Shown here: in pieces, positions 22,784-29,040 of the stretch
How the letters are laid out: the number at the start of each line of letters is the position of its first letter
Position numbering within the stretch: position 1 is the stretch's first letter
DNA from: a virus
DNA length: 36,196 nt
Reading direction: 5' to 3' (one strand)
IMG/VR virus record: IMGVR_UViG_3300044971_002261
Coordinates: 1-36,196 of that record
Notes under the pieces: model-generated
Told to the model about the DNA's origin: nothing
What the model saw: the letters and a program-made list of their open reading frames with translations, nothing else
Databases searched by the model: none
Position numbers and translations under genes: made by a program

Positions 22784-23219
22784 CCTCGCGCGCAAGTTCG
22801 GCGAGAGCGTGGTCGATTTCGTCGGCGATGGCGCGGCTGATGGCATTGGGGTCCGATTGTCGCACAAGCTGCGGGGCGAGCTTCGTGGGCAGCGACAGCA
22901 GCTTCGCGCGCGTCGCCAGGACGATGTCATCCCATCCTTGCGCCGTCTGCTCGATCTCCACCAGCTCGCCGCGGCGCACCCGGTTCTCAGCCTCGACCTT
23001 CTCGGCCTGCGCTGCCGCGAGCCGTTCGCGCTGCGTCGGGTGCGATTCCGCACCACCGGTGCCGAAAGTTCGCTCGGCCCAATACTTCACGATCGCCGGC
23101 CCGGGGTATGATCCGTCACCGTTGCGCGGCGCATCAGCCCAATCGCGCAGCGTTCGCGGCGTCACGCCGAGCAGCGTGGCAGCTTGGATTTGCGAAAGGG
23201 CGGCGATGCCTCGGCTCAA
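22701..23219 (-). CDS. terS: Terminase small subunit (Nu1-like)
   Basis: 172 residues from TTG 23217-23219, with GGAG eight bases upstream. An N-terminal winged HTH (LSQIQAATLLGVTPRTLRDWADAPRNGDGSYPGPAIVKYWAERT) is followed by a helical region (RERLAAAQAEKVEAENRVRRGELVEIEQTAQGWDDIVLATRAKLLSLPTKLAPQL), the arrangement of lambda Nu1 and related small terminases that bind cos DNA and recruit TerL. It directly precedes TerL. Confidence 0.85.
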   Translation of the reverse strand: MSRGIAALSQIQAATLLGVTPRTLRDWADAPRNGDGSYPGPAIVKYWAERTFGTGGAESHPTQRERLAAAQAEKVEAENRVRRGELVEIEQTAQGWDDIVLATRAKLLSLPTKLAPQLVRQSDPNAISRAIADEIDHALAELAREDGADDAALRTTAETDGFAVGGPVPEAQ

Positions 23220-23395
23220 GCGGTCTGCTCCATTCTCGGGAAGGCGGCTAGTGTTTCACTGGCGCTACAATCACACCGGGGTCCGAATTACCCGCATCCC
23301 GCCCTTCCCAGGAGGACCCGTGACCTGTGGCGGGGGCGCCACACCCCCTGTGGCGTCGGCACCACACCCCGGCAGGCCGTGGCGGGGGCGCAACA
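23220..23395 (-). other. Repeat-rich non-coding stretch before terS: candidate cos or TerS-binding site
   Basis: This 176-base gap holds two copies of GTGGCGGGGGCGC (23327-23339 and 23379-23391, plus-strand sense), two of CCACACCCC (23339-23347 and 23362-23370), a perfect hairpin GTGGCG-GGGG-CGCCAC (23327-23342) and an overlapping one CCACA-CCCCC-TGTGG (23339-23353). In lambda the cos site with repeated TerS-binding sites lies just upstream of the terS homologue, and this gap is in the same place. A transcription terminator or a chance result of GC bias are alternatives. Confidence 0.45.
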
Positions 23396-24166
23396 TCAGG
23401 CCGCCGGCCGCATGGTGCGCTCGGCCAGCTCGAAGGCGCGCTCGAAGTTCGGCACCAGCCTGAGCCGCAGCGTCTCGTCGACGATGCGGTAGAACGGCAG
23501 CCGAGGCTTGTATACCGGGGCGCGTTCCACAAACAGAAACACCGGCCGGATCGCCGAGCCGAAGCCGAAGCCGACGCGCTCGTAGATCCCGGGCGGCAGA
23601 TGCTTGGTCCTCGCTCGGCCGGGGTAAGCCGTGAAGTAGCGGCTCGTCCTGCGGTTGCGGCGCTTGGCTGCTCGAGCCTTGCTGGCCGGGGTCTCGCGTG
23701 CCAGCACGTCTCGGCTGGCCTGCAGCTGCGAGAGGATGGCGTTCAGCGTACCCCTCGGCACGTTGCCGTAGGAGTCCAGTCGAGCCGCCCGTGTGGGCAC
23801 GGCGTAGAAGCCCGGGGGCATGACCCCGCTGCGGATGAGCAGCTCCTCGAAGCCCTTGGTACGACGTGCTCCGCCCTCGACCTGGACGGTGATGTAGCGG
23901 TCGGCCGGGACACCCTTGGCCGACTCGTCCTTGAACTTCACGGTCGAGGTAAGCCGGGCCTTCGTCGCGGGCTTCACGAAGAGGCCTGCGAGCGTGTAGG
24001 GCGTCGGGTTGTTGAACACCGAGCGCATCTCGCGCTGGACCCTTGTCTGGCTGTCCTTGGCCGTCTGCGTGAGGGCGAAGGCAGTAGCGAACGGGATCTG
24101 GTCTTTGCGCAGTCCCTCGAGCTTCTGCATGGCTTCGCGCAGGTCGGCGCGGACGTCGTATCGCAT
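23396..24166 (-). CDS. Conserved phage protein upstream of terminase (virion-associated?)
   Basis: 256 residues from ATG 24164-24166. LREAMQKLEGLRKDQIPFATAFALTQTAKDSQTRVQREM is a helical N-terminus, then TPYTLAGLFVKPATKARLTSTVKFKD, VEGGARRTKGFEELLIRSGVMPPGFYAVPTRAARLDSYGNVPRGTLNAILSQLQA, and a basic central stretch (SKARAAKRRNRRTSR). The G-x-R-x-x-K-x-F-E and LDxYGN motifs are shared by a family common in proteobacterial siphophages with no assigned role. It ends with a helix near FERAFELAERTMRPAA. Possibly a tail- or head-completion factor. Confidence 0.65.
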   Translation of the reverse strand: MRYDVRADLREAMQKLEGLRKDQIPFATAFALTQTAKDSQTRVQREMRSVFNNPTPYTLAGLFVKPATKARLTSTVKFKDESAKGVPADRYITVQVEGGARRTKGFEELLIRSGVMPPGFYAVPTRAARLDSYGNVPRGTLNAILSQLQASRDVLARETPASKARAAKRRNRRTSRYFTAYPGRARTKHLPPGIYERVGFGFGSAIRPVFLFVERAPVYKPRLPFYRIVDETLRLRLVPNFERAFELAERTMRPAA

Positions 24167-24244
24167 AGGGCGCGGTCTCCGGCCTAGGTGTGGGACCTGT
24201 GTGTGTGTGCCGTGCCGCGATTCTGTCGCCGGTAGCCCGGCCAC

Positions 24245-24263
24245 TGTGCCGCCTTATGGCACA
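24245..24263 (-). terminator. Perfect 6-bp hairpin at the stop of the Q-like gene
   Basis: TGTGCC (24245-24250), a seven-base loop, and GGCACA (24258-24263) form a perfect dyad that includes the TAA stop of the Q-like gene. No T-run follows, so intrinsic termination would be weak. It may be an attenuator or a protein site. A (TG)6 tract lies nearby at 24198-24209. Confidence 0.35.
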
Positions 24264-24613
24264 CTTTCTGGGCAGGTGCAAGACACCAGCTCGAGGTGAA
24301 CCTGCTGCTCGGCGGTTGCGACCCGGCGCATGAGCGTGCGGCGACTGATGCGCAGGCGTGCGGCCTTGACCTCGAGCGCGGCGCGGCTGAGGTAGAACGT
24401 GACGAGCGGCAAGCGATGCAGCTCGGCGAGGTGAGCGACAATGCGGTCGATTTCGCTCAGGTCTGGCGGCATCTCGCTGAGGTCATCGTGCGCGCGATCG
24501 CCCTCGCCGGCATGGGTGAAGGCGGCCGAGGTCGGGTACCCGGTGCGCGCGCGGCCTCGGCAGTACCGAGCCCACTGCGCGAGCTTCATGCGGGTGAAGG
24601 CGAGCTCGCTCAT
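24254..24613 (-). CDS. Antiterminator Q-like late regulator (HTH)
   Basis: 119 residues from ATG 24611-24613. FTRMKLAQWARYCRGRARTGYPTSAAF at the N-terminus resembles the start of Q-like phage antitermination proteins. SEIDRIVAHLAELHRLPLVTFYLSRAALEVKAARLRISRRTLMRRVATAEQQVHLEL is a two-helix plus HTH region like sigma region 4. It is the last gene before the late (packaging) block, the standard place for a Q protein that lets RNA polymerase read through into late genes. A longer in-frame extension to 25126 is a shadow of the resolvase-like gene. Confidence 0.6.
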   Translation of the reverse strand: MSELAFTRMKLAQWARYCRGRARTGYPTSAAFTHAGEGDRAHDDLSEMPPDLSEIDRIVAHLAELHRLPLVTFYLSRAALEVKAARLRISRRTLMRRVATAEQQVHLELVSCTCPESVP

Positions 24614-24831
24614 CGGTCGAGTCGGCGTGGGCGGGCAGAGGCAAGGCGCTTGACCCCTGACGCGGCGCGATAGCACTCGGCGACGCTGCGGAACTGCTTG
24701 GCCTCGCTGAGGTGCTGCGTCCACCAGGCGTTGAGCGGGACGCTGGCGTTGCGCTCGCCGGTCCAGAAGAAGGCCTCGCGTGAGACGAGCACCCAAGGGC
24801 CTCGGCAGAAATATTCGTCGCGGCTTTTCAT
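24610..24831 (-). CDS. Small hypothetical protein
   Basis: 73 residues from ATG 24829-24831, which overlaps the upstream stop (ATGA); its own stop overlaps the Q-like ATG. Aromatic-rich N-terminus (SRDEYFCRGPWVLVSREAFFWTGERNASVPLNAWWTQHL), helix, then a basic tail (GVKRLASARPRRLDR). No family recognised. Coupled translation places it with resolvase-like and Q-like genes. Confidence 0.55.
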   Translation of the reverse strand: MKSRDEYFCRGPWVLVSREAFFWTGERNASVPLNAWWTQHLSEAKQFRSVAECYRAASGVKRLASARPRRLDR

Positions 24832-25166
24832 GGCTCCATCGGTGCCTCGCTGATCTCGCCACGGATGAGCGGAAGCGCGTCGCTGAGGCGCATGACCACG
24901 AGCCATTCCTTGCCATCGCCGCGGCAGGCCACGACGGGGATGTCGTGCGGCCCTGCAGCCTTGACGCACTGCTCGACCCACTCGTGGACCGCGATGCCCT
25001 TGCGGCGCTTGACCTCCCAGGTGAAGGGTCCGGTCTGGGTGAGGTCGTAGCCTCCGTCGCGCGCCTGACCAAGCTTGCGTTGGACGCAGATGCCGAGCTC
25101 GGCGCTGAGGATCTGCGCGAGTTCACGCTCGCCGGCTGCGCCCTTTCGTCGCTGCGATGCGCCCAT
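24828..25166 (-). CDS. PD-(D/E)xK Holliday-junction-resolvase-like nuclease
   Basis: 112 residues. GERELAQILSAELGICVQRKLGQARDGGYDLTQTGPFTWEVKRRKGIAVHEWVEQCVKAA carries the E, GGYDL and EVK elements of the PD-(D/E)xK fold as in small archaeal Hjc-type and phage resolvases. The likely role is resolving branched DNA before packaging. It overlaps the next gene by ATGA and the previous by one base. A generic endonuclease is the alternative. Confidence 0.7.
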   Translation of the reverse strand: MGASQRRKGAAGERELAQILSAELGICVQRKLGQARDGGYDLTQTGPFTWEVKRRKGIAVHEWVEQCVKAAGPHDIPVVACRGDGKEWLVVMRLSDALPLIRGEISEAPMEP

Positions 25167-25444
25167 CAGGTCATGGCCTCCTGTCTGCCTTGGTCGATGC
25201 CCTCGCAGAGGGCGCGGATGACGTCACGCTTCACCCGGTTGCGTTCGCGGTTGTAGCGCATCCGCTCGGCTGCGACTGGCCGCAGCTTCGCATGGTTCGC
25301 GCGGTAGTAGGCCGCATGGTACTCGGTGCGCTTCTCGCTGTGGACGTGATAGCGGCACTTCTTCCCCGCGACCGACTCCACGCCGCAGACCGGGCAGAGC
25401 CTGATCGGCTTCTCGCCGATGCCACGGTCGACGCGCCAGTTCAT
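25166..25444 (-). CDS. Small zinc-finger protein, HNH-like spacing
   Basis: 92 residues. RLCPVCGVESVAGKKCRYHVHSEKRTEYHAAYYRANHAKLRPVAAERMRYNRERNRVKRDVIRALCEG has a CxxC pair, a Cys and several His, reminiscent of zinc-finger or degraded HNH proteins, followed by a strongly basic region. A catalytic HNH triad is not clear. It is embedded in the replication and recombination block, overlapping neighbours by a few bases. Confidence 0.6.
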   Translation of the reverse strand: MNWRVDRGIGEKPIRLCPVCGVESVAGKKCRYHVHSEKRTEYHAAYYRANHAKLRPVAAERMRYNRERNRVKRDVIRALCEGIDQGRQEAMT

Positions 25445-25566
25445 CGGGCGAGCGCCTCGATGCCGCGCGCGACGATGAGCGCCGTGCCGCCGATGACGCC
25501 GACGACGATGCCGATGCTCGCGCAGAGCACGAGCAGGCTCGCCCAGCTGCGGATGATCTTGAGCAT
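25441..25566 (-). CDS. Single-pass membrane peptide, 41 residues
   Basis: ATG 25564-25566 overlaps the SSB-like stop (TGATG) and TGA 25441-25443 overlaps the next ATG. Translation: a short basic start (LKIIRSW), one long hydrophobic helix (ASLLVLCASIGIVVGVIGG...) and a cytosolic-type end (ARGIEALAR). Perfect packing between two coupled genes argues that it is real. Function unknown; candidates are a membrane-targeting or small toxic peptide. Confidence 0.6.
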   Translation of the reverse strand: MLKIIRSWASLLVLCASIGIVVGVIGGTALIVARGIEALAR

Positions 25567-25829
25567 CAGAACGGGATCTCGTCGTTGAACTCGTCGGTCG
25601 AGGTCTGCGCCGGCTTGGCTGCAGCGGGAGCGGCGTCCTTCGGCTTCACGCGCAGGGACAGGAACTTCGAGCCCGGGGTCTTGGCGTTCGGGCCTGCGGT
25701 CTTGATCCAGCCGTCGAGCCAGTACTCGACGCCGCCGACGTTGATGGAGCCGCGGTAGTCGGCGTGGGTGTCCTTCTCCTTGCGCTCGTTGCGGCCGAGG
25801 GTTCCGGTGTTGGTGTTGTCGTAGCTCAT
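25566..25829 (-). CDS. Minimal single-stranded-DNA-binding-like protein
   Basis: 87 residues from ATG 25827-25829; longer frames are shadows. The core DTHADYRGSINVGGVEYWLDGWIKTAGPNAKTPGSKFLSLRVKPKD looks like a short OB-fold. The extreme C-terminus DEFNDEIPF copies the acidic tip of bacterial SSB (DDDIPF) that docks partner proteins. It is about half the size of E. coli SSB. It lies beside the primase-helicase gene. DNA binding is inferred. Confidence 0.65.
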   Translation of the reverse strand: MSYDNTNTGTLGRNERKEKDTHADYRGSINVGGVEYWLDGWIKTAGPNAKTPGSKFLSLRVKPKDAAPAAAKPAQTSTDEFNDEIPF

Positions 25830-26032
25830 GGGGTCTCCTTGGGGGGTGTGGACGCCTTGCCGGCGATCCGGTGGGTAGTGCCGTCGGCTTCGGTGACCTC
25901 GAGGGCGGTCATCTTGGCCGATGGGAATCTGGTCTTGGCCTGGTCGAGGAACTCGAGGGTGCCGGGTGACAGTCGCCGCAGCAGGGCGCGCACCCGTTCC
26001 CGTCGCTCCTCGGGGGTGGGGGTCTTGGTCAT
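25826..26032 (-). CDS. Small helical hypothetical protein
   Basis: 68 residues from ATG 26030-26032. TPEERRERVRALLRRLSPGTLEFLDQAKTRFPSAKMTALEVTEADGTTHRIAGKA is a helix pair plus short strands. Its stop overlaps the SSB-like ATG (ATGA). It is the first gene after the inverted repeat cluster at 26053-26231. No family recognised; a replication accessory is conceivable from position. Confidence 0.55.
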   Translation of the reverse strand: MTKTPTPEERRERVRALLRRLSPGTLEFLDQAKTRFPSAKMTALEVTEADGTTHRIAGKASTPPKETP

Positions 26033-26052
26033 GCTGCCCCCCGTCCATGAGG

Positions 26053-26231
26053 GCGCACAACCGCACCCCGACCCGTCAGGGAGGGGGTCGGTTGTCGCGA
26101 CCGAGGTGCACAACCGTTCCCCCTGCACAACGGTTGCAGTAGGGGGGGGTTATAGGGGGGGGAACGATGTGTGCACGGTTGTGCACCGTTGTGCGCCTTT
26201 TCGGGCATCCGTTGTGCGAACCGTTGTGCGC
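26053..26231. repeat. Inverted cluster of seven CCGTTGTGC repeats around G8-TTATA-G8
   Basis: Three copies in one orientation (GCGCACAACCG 26053-26063, GTGCACAACCGTT 26106-26118, TGCACAACGGTTGCA 26124-26138) face four in the other (ACGGTTGTGCAC 26175-26186, ACCGTTGTGCGC 26185-26196, TCCGTTGTGCGA 26208-26219, ACCGTTGTGCGC 26220-26231). Between them, at 26142-26162, are two runs of eight G separated by TTATA. The cluster abuts the stop of the primase-helicase gene. This looks like iterons of a replication origin or multiple operator sites. The G runs could form a quadruplex. Confidence 0.75.
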
Positions 26232-28292
26232 TCATCGGGGGGTATCCTCGGCCACCACGAGACCGAATTTCGGGGTCCGGTTGGCGTGCTTGCCGACCAC
26301 GTCCCGTGCCACCCGACCGGACTGCTGGAGGCGGTAGAGGGCGTCGGTCAGGGCGGGGGTGTCGGTGCGCTTCGCCATCTTCCGATCGACCATGATGCGG
26401 GGCAGGAAGGCCGGGTTGCGTTTCTCGTCGGAGGTGCTGATGCCGGCCTTGGCGAGCTGCTGGATGGCATCGAGGACCAGCATCTCCGCCCGCCCCGGGT
26501 GCATGGAACGCTCCAGGACGGCCTTGGGGGCGTCCACGGCGAAGGTGTGCCGGATAGGGTCGTACCGCAGCTGGACGGCGTCCAGGGCGCTGTAATTCGA
26601 TTTCCGGCGGGCAAGGTGCCGGATGTTGGGGTCGGGCTCGCCCTGCTCGTCGTCCTTGGCGTCGGGCAGGTTGCGGCCGAAGTACCACCGGGATCTGACG
26701 GCGGCCTCCCAGGCGGTGCTGCCGGCCCACTCGGAGCCCTCACTCTTGGCGGGGTGGCCAAGGAGGACGATGGCGGTCGGCCGGTAGCGGTTGCACGCGC
26801 CGGCGACGAGGTTGACGAAGGTGGTGACGTGGTGGCGCTCGTTCTCGTTGCCGCCGAAGAGGCGCGCGATGTTGTCGAGGACGATGACTTCTGCACCGTA
26901 GTCCGCCACCTGCTCGGCGAGCTCGTCGATGAGCTTGGTGGGCTGGATGGTGCCGAAGACCGTTTCGACGAGCGTGCACGAGCGGCCGGCGAAGGACTCG
27001 ATTATCAGGTCGTCGTAGGCTGTCAGGTCCGTGCCCATCACCTCGGCGATGTTCATCTGCCTGCGCCAGACCTCGTCGTGATCGTCCTCGCCCGCCCAGA
27101 CGAGCACCTTGCGCGCCTTCGGGATCGGCTCGATGAAGGGCGTGCCGGTCGCGATGTGCGAGGCGATCTGCTGGGCGAGGAGCGACTTGCCGACGCCACC
27201 GGGGCCGGCGAGCAAGGTGACGTAGCCGCAGCCGAGCCAGTGCGGGATGACCCAGTCGCGCTCGGGCGGGGTCTGGAAGTGCAGCGCCTTCCAGTCGAGC
27301 GGCTTGCGCTCGGGCTGGGTGGTGCTGAACTCGACGGCGTAGCCGGGCGGCTCGTCGGGTTCGGCGTTGGTATCGAGCCACGGTGGCGGCTCGTCTGCCG
27401 GGGCATCTTCGGGAATGGCGTAGGCGTTGCGGGTGGCGCGGGTGTCGCCGAACTTCTGCCAGGCGCTGCGTGCGATGCCGGGGACGCGCGCGCGCAGGTC
27501 GATGCCGTCGGCGTTGTACGAGTTGCCGTCCGCGAAGAGCGCATCGAGGGCGGCTGCGATGTCATCCTCGGCCATGCCGCGCGCGGCCCAGCGGGCCGAG
27601 AGCTTGAGCATCGCCTGGTAGCGGTCCTCGCCGCGCTCGAATGCGGCGCGCAGCTGCGTGTCGGTCGTAAGGTCGCGACGGGTCTCGCCGCTGCTCGTCG
27701 CTGAGGTATGGAACAGCGGCTCGATGTGCAGGGCTTGGTCGATGCAGCGGCCGTCGGTGCTTTCCGTCTCGTAGGCGACGCCGCGGACCCGCCCGATATA
27801 GAACGACTGCGAAAGCGTGAACGACTCGCGCGAGGCCACGCCTCCGAGGATGCGGTTCGCGCGCCCGACAAGGGCTTCGCGTTCGCCTGGGACTGCGGGA
27901 TCGAGGAGCGGCAGCAGCACGCGCCAGCGCGGGGCCTCGGGCTTGTGGCTGGGGCTGGTGTAGAGCACTGCGCGGACGTTCGCGGCGCGCAGCTTCGCGG
28001 CGGCGAGTGCGAGCGGCATCTGCTCGCCGTCGTAGTCGACCTCGACGCCATAGATCCGCTTCACGTTCGCGGCGTGGCGGATGCTGCCCTTGTCGCTGAT
28101 TGTGTCGCCGTACTCGGCCATCGAGATGAGCGGACACGCCTTCTTGTCGATGTAGGTCGGGGCACCGACCACGCGCGCGACGAAGTCCGACCATGCCACA
28201 TCGGCGCGCTCGGTCTTATCGACCGGGTAGACCGAGTCGAAGATCGTATAGGTGACGAGCAGCTCTTGCGGCGCGGACTCCACGGCGGTCAC
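26232..28292 (-). CDS. Primase-helicase fusion: AEP-like primase plus RepA/DnaB-like ATPase
   Basis: 686 residues from GTG 28290-28292 (GTGA coupling). The N-terminal part has primase-polymerase features: VEVDYD (83-88), YTSPSHKPEAPRWR (111-124) and SLSQSFYIGRVRG-like segment near 160-171. A PriCT-like helical region (RWAARGMAEDDIAAALDALFADG) precedes the ATPase: Walker A GPGGVGKS 363-370, Walker B EVIVLDN 468-474, and LLGHPAK sensor near 510-516. A winged-helix-like C-terminus ends it. The pair can prime and unwind DNA, so the phage likely starts its own replication. Confidence 0.85.
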   Translation of the reverse strand: MTAVESAPQELLVTYTIFDSVYPVDKTERADVAWSDFVARVVGAPTYIDKKACPLISMAEYGDTISDKGSIRHAANVKRIYGVEVDYDGEQMPLALAAAKLRAANVRAVLYTSPSHKPEAPRWRVLLPLLDPAVPGEREALVGRANRILGGVASRESFTLSQSFYIGRVRGVAYETESTDGRCIDQALHIEPLFHTSATSSGETRRDLTTDTQLRAAFERGEDRYQAMLKLSARWAARGMAEDDIAAALDALFADGNSYNADGIDLRARVPGIARSAWQKFGDTRATRNAYAIPEDAPADEPPPWLDTNAEPDEPPGYAVEFSTTQPERKPLDWKALHFQTPPERDWVIPHWLGCGYVTLLAGPGGVGKSLLAQQIASHIATGTPFIEPIPKARKVLVWAGEDDHDEVWRRQMNIAEVMGTDLTAYDDLIIESFAGRSCTLVETVFGTIQPTKLIDELAEQVADYGAEVIVLDNIARLFGGNENERHHVTTFVNLVAGACNRYRPTAIVLLGHPAKSEGSEWAGSTAWEAAVRSRWYFGRNLPDAKDDEQGEPDPNIRHLARRKSNYSALDAVQLRYDPIRHTFAVDAPKAVLERSMHPGRAEMLVLDAIQQLAKAGISTSDEKRNPAFLPRIMVDRKMAKRTDTPALTDALYRLQQSGRVARDVVGKHANRTPKFGLVVAEDTPR

Positions 28293-28477
28293 ACGAGCCC
28301 CTTCTGGGTCTCGATGGCGCGGATCTGCGCGGGCGTGCGCAGGGCGTTGCGCTTCGCGACGAGCTCCTGCAGGCGGCGCAGCCAGCGGCGTGCGCTGTCG
28401 ATATGGCCTTGGCGTTCCGCCTGGGCGATGCGGTGGGATGCGTCGTCGATCATGATGTCGAGAGCGGTGCGGCTCAT
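28289..28477 (-). CDS. Small helical protein upstream of the helicase
   Basis: 62 residues from ATG 28475-28477. SRTALDIMIDDASHRIAQAERQGHIDSARRWLRRLQELVAKRNALRTPAQIRAIETQKG is almost entirely helical and charged, likely a coiled coil. It overlaps the regulator stop (ATGA) and the helicase start (GTGA), so it belongs to the leftward early operon. Function unknown. Confidence 0.6.
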   Translation of the reverse strand: MSRTALDIMIDDASHRIAQAERQGHIDSARRWLRRLQELVAKRNALRTPAQIRAIETQKGLV

Positions 28478-28677
28478 TTTCTGACCCTCCGGTGCTTTCT
28501 GCTGGTGCGTTGGTAGAGTGCGTCGAGCTTGAGTGCGGCGGTGCCGCGCGGTTCCTTTGAACGTCCGGCCTCGAGGTCGCAGACGGACTGCGGGGTGAGG
28601 CCGATATTGCGCCCGATTTCGGCGAGCGTGAAGCCCATCGTGCGGAGGGCGCTGATCTTGTCCTGCCAGATGCTCAT
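28474..28677 (-). CDS. Cro/C1-type HTH regulator with leaderless start
   Basis: 67 residues from ATG 28675-28677. LRTMGFTLAEIGRNIGLTPQSVCDLEAGRSKEPRGTAALKLDALYQ is a classical lambda-repressor-like HTH with TLAEIGRNIGLTPQSVCDLEAG as helices 2-3, and a basic tail (RTSRKHRRVRK). There is no Shine-Dalgarno: GCCGCCCC precedes the ATG. The leftward promoter places transcription start within about 3 bases of the ATG, so the mRNA is leaderless, like lambda cI from PRM. It likely controls the divergent promoters through the repeated sites at 28716-28732 and 28784-28800. Confidence 0.8.
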   Translation of the reverse strand: MSIWQDKISALRTMGFTLAEIGRNIGLTPQSVCDLEAGRSKEPRGTAALKLDALYQRTSRKHRRVRK

Positions 28678-28685
28678 GGGGCGGC

Positions 28686-28715
28686 ACGGTAGCCGAGACG
28701 GTCGCCGGGTGTCAA
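28686..28715 (-). promoter_or_regulatory. Leftward sigma70 promoter (TTGACA-N18-TACCGT)
   Basis: On the minus strand a perfect -35 TTGACA (28715-28710), an 18-base spacer and -10 TACCGT (28691-28686) lie 8 bases from the regulator ATG. It would serve the regulator and the replication genes beyond it. The first operator-like repeat touches its -35. Confidence 0.75.
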
Positions 28716-28732
28716 TCGGTGCTCCGTAGTGT
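28716..28732. promoter_or_regulatory. Operator-like repeat, copy 1
   Basis: TCGGTGCTCCGTAGTGT. It matches copy 2 (28784-28800) at 14 of 17 positions and abuts the -35 of the leftward promoter. It is a candidate binding site for the 67-residue HTH regulator. The core GCTCCGTAG recurs inverted at 31831-31839. Confidence 0.6.
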
Positions 28733-28771
28733 CCGCAGGGTGGTCGCCGGAGAAAATCTGCTGTTTAGGGG

Positions 28772-28800
28772 TTGACGGGGTATTCGGCGCTCCGTAAGGT
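28772..28800 (+). promoter_or_regulatory. Rightward sigma70 promoter (TTGACG-N17-TAAGGT)
   Basis: -35 TTGACG at 28772-28777, 17-base spacer, -10 TAAGGT at 28795-28800. The first gene starts at 28846 with GGAGG at 28835-28839. It drives the rightward block of small genes. The second operator-like repeat overlaps its spacer and -10. Confidence 0.75.
28784..28800. promoter_or_regulatory. Operator-like repeat, copy 2
   Basis: TCGGCGCTCCGTAAGGT, same orientation as copy 1 and 68 bases away. It overlaps the spacer and -10 of the rightward promoter, where a bound protein would block it. Confidence 0.6.
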
Positions 28801-28845
28801 ATGCCCATCCCCGGCGCGGTGTCGGGGCTCTGTTGGAGGACAGAC

Positions 28846-29040
28846 ATGAACATTCGCACTTCGACCGACGGTCAGTTCGCCGAGCTCATTGGCGTCGATG
28901 CCACCGATCACGACGCGCGCGTCATGCGCGGGATGCTGATGGAGCTCGGCTTCGAGGAGACCTCCGAGGTTCCCGACCACCTTTGGAACGACCTGTTGAT
29001 TGCGGTCGCCGAGGCGACTGCCGCCCAGGTGGCCGCATGA
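28846..29040 (+). CDS. First gene of the rightward early block, small acidic protein
   Basis: 64 residues from ATG 28846-28848 with GGAGG seven bases upstream. NIRTSTDGQFAELIGVDATDHDARVMRGMLMELGFEETSEVPDHLWNDLLIAVAEATAAQVAA is acidic and helical. Being first after the strong promoter, it may be a host-takeover or anti-defence protein (inference from position). Its stop overlaps the next ATG (ATGA). Confidence 0.65.
   Translation: MNIRTSTDGQFAELIGVDATDHDARVMRGMLMELGFEETSEVPDHLWNDLLIAVAEATAAQVAA

Noticed and set aside
20885-22840. 651-codon plus-strand frame opposite terL
   Set aside because: Its Arg/His/Pro-rich translation has no domain pattern, and terL on the other strand carries all expected motifs.
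23313-23463. Plus-strand GTG start after AGGAGG at about 23310-23323
   Set aside because: The ribosome-like site is attractive, but the frame is short, Pro/Arg-rich, antisense to a real gene and opposite to all late transcription.
23271-24281. 336-codon minus frame overlapping the 23396-24166 gene
   Set aside because: It is Arg/Pro-rich and out of frame with the conserved motifs of the real gene.
24614-25126. Upstream extension of the Q-like gene
   Set aside because: The extra residues are Ser/Arg-rich and overlap two real genes in another frame; ATG at 24611-24613 fits the coupled layout.
26053-26231. CRISPR array reading of the CCGTTGTGC repeats
   Set aside because: Repeats are too short (9-12 bases), irregularly spaced and in both orientations; no cas genes nearby.
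25764-27704. 646-codon plus-strand frame opposite the primase-helicase
   Set aside because: It is a shadow; it crosses the repeat cluster and the G runs, and the minus frame has Walker motifs.
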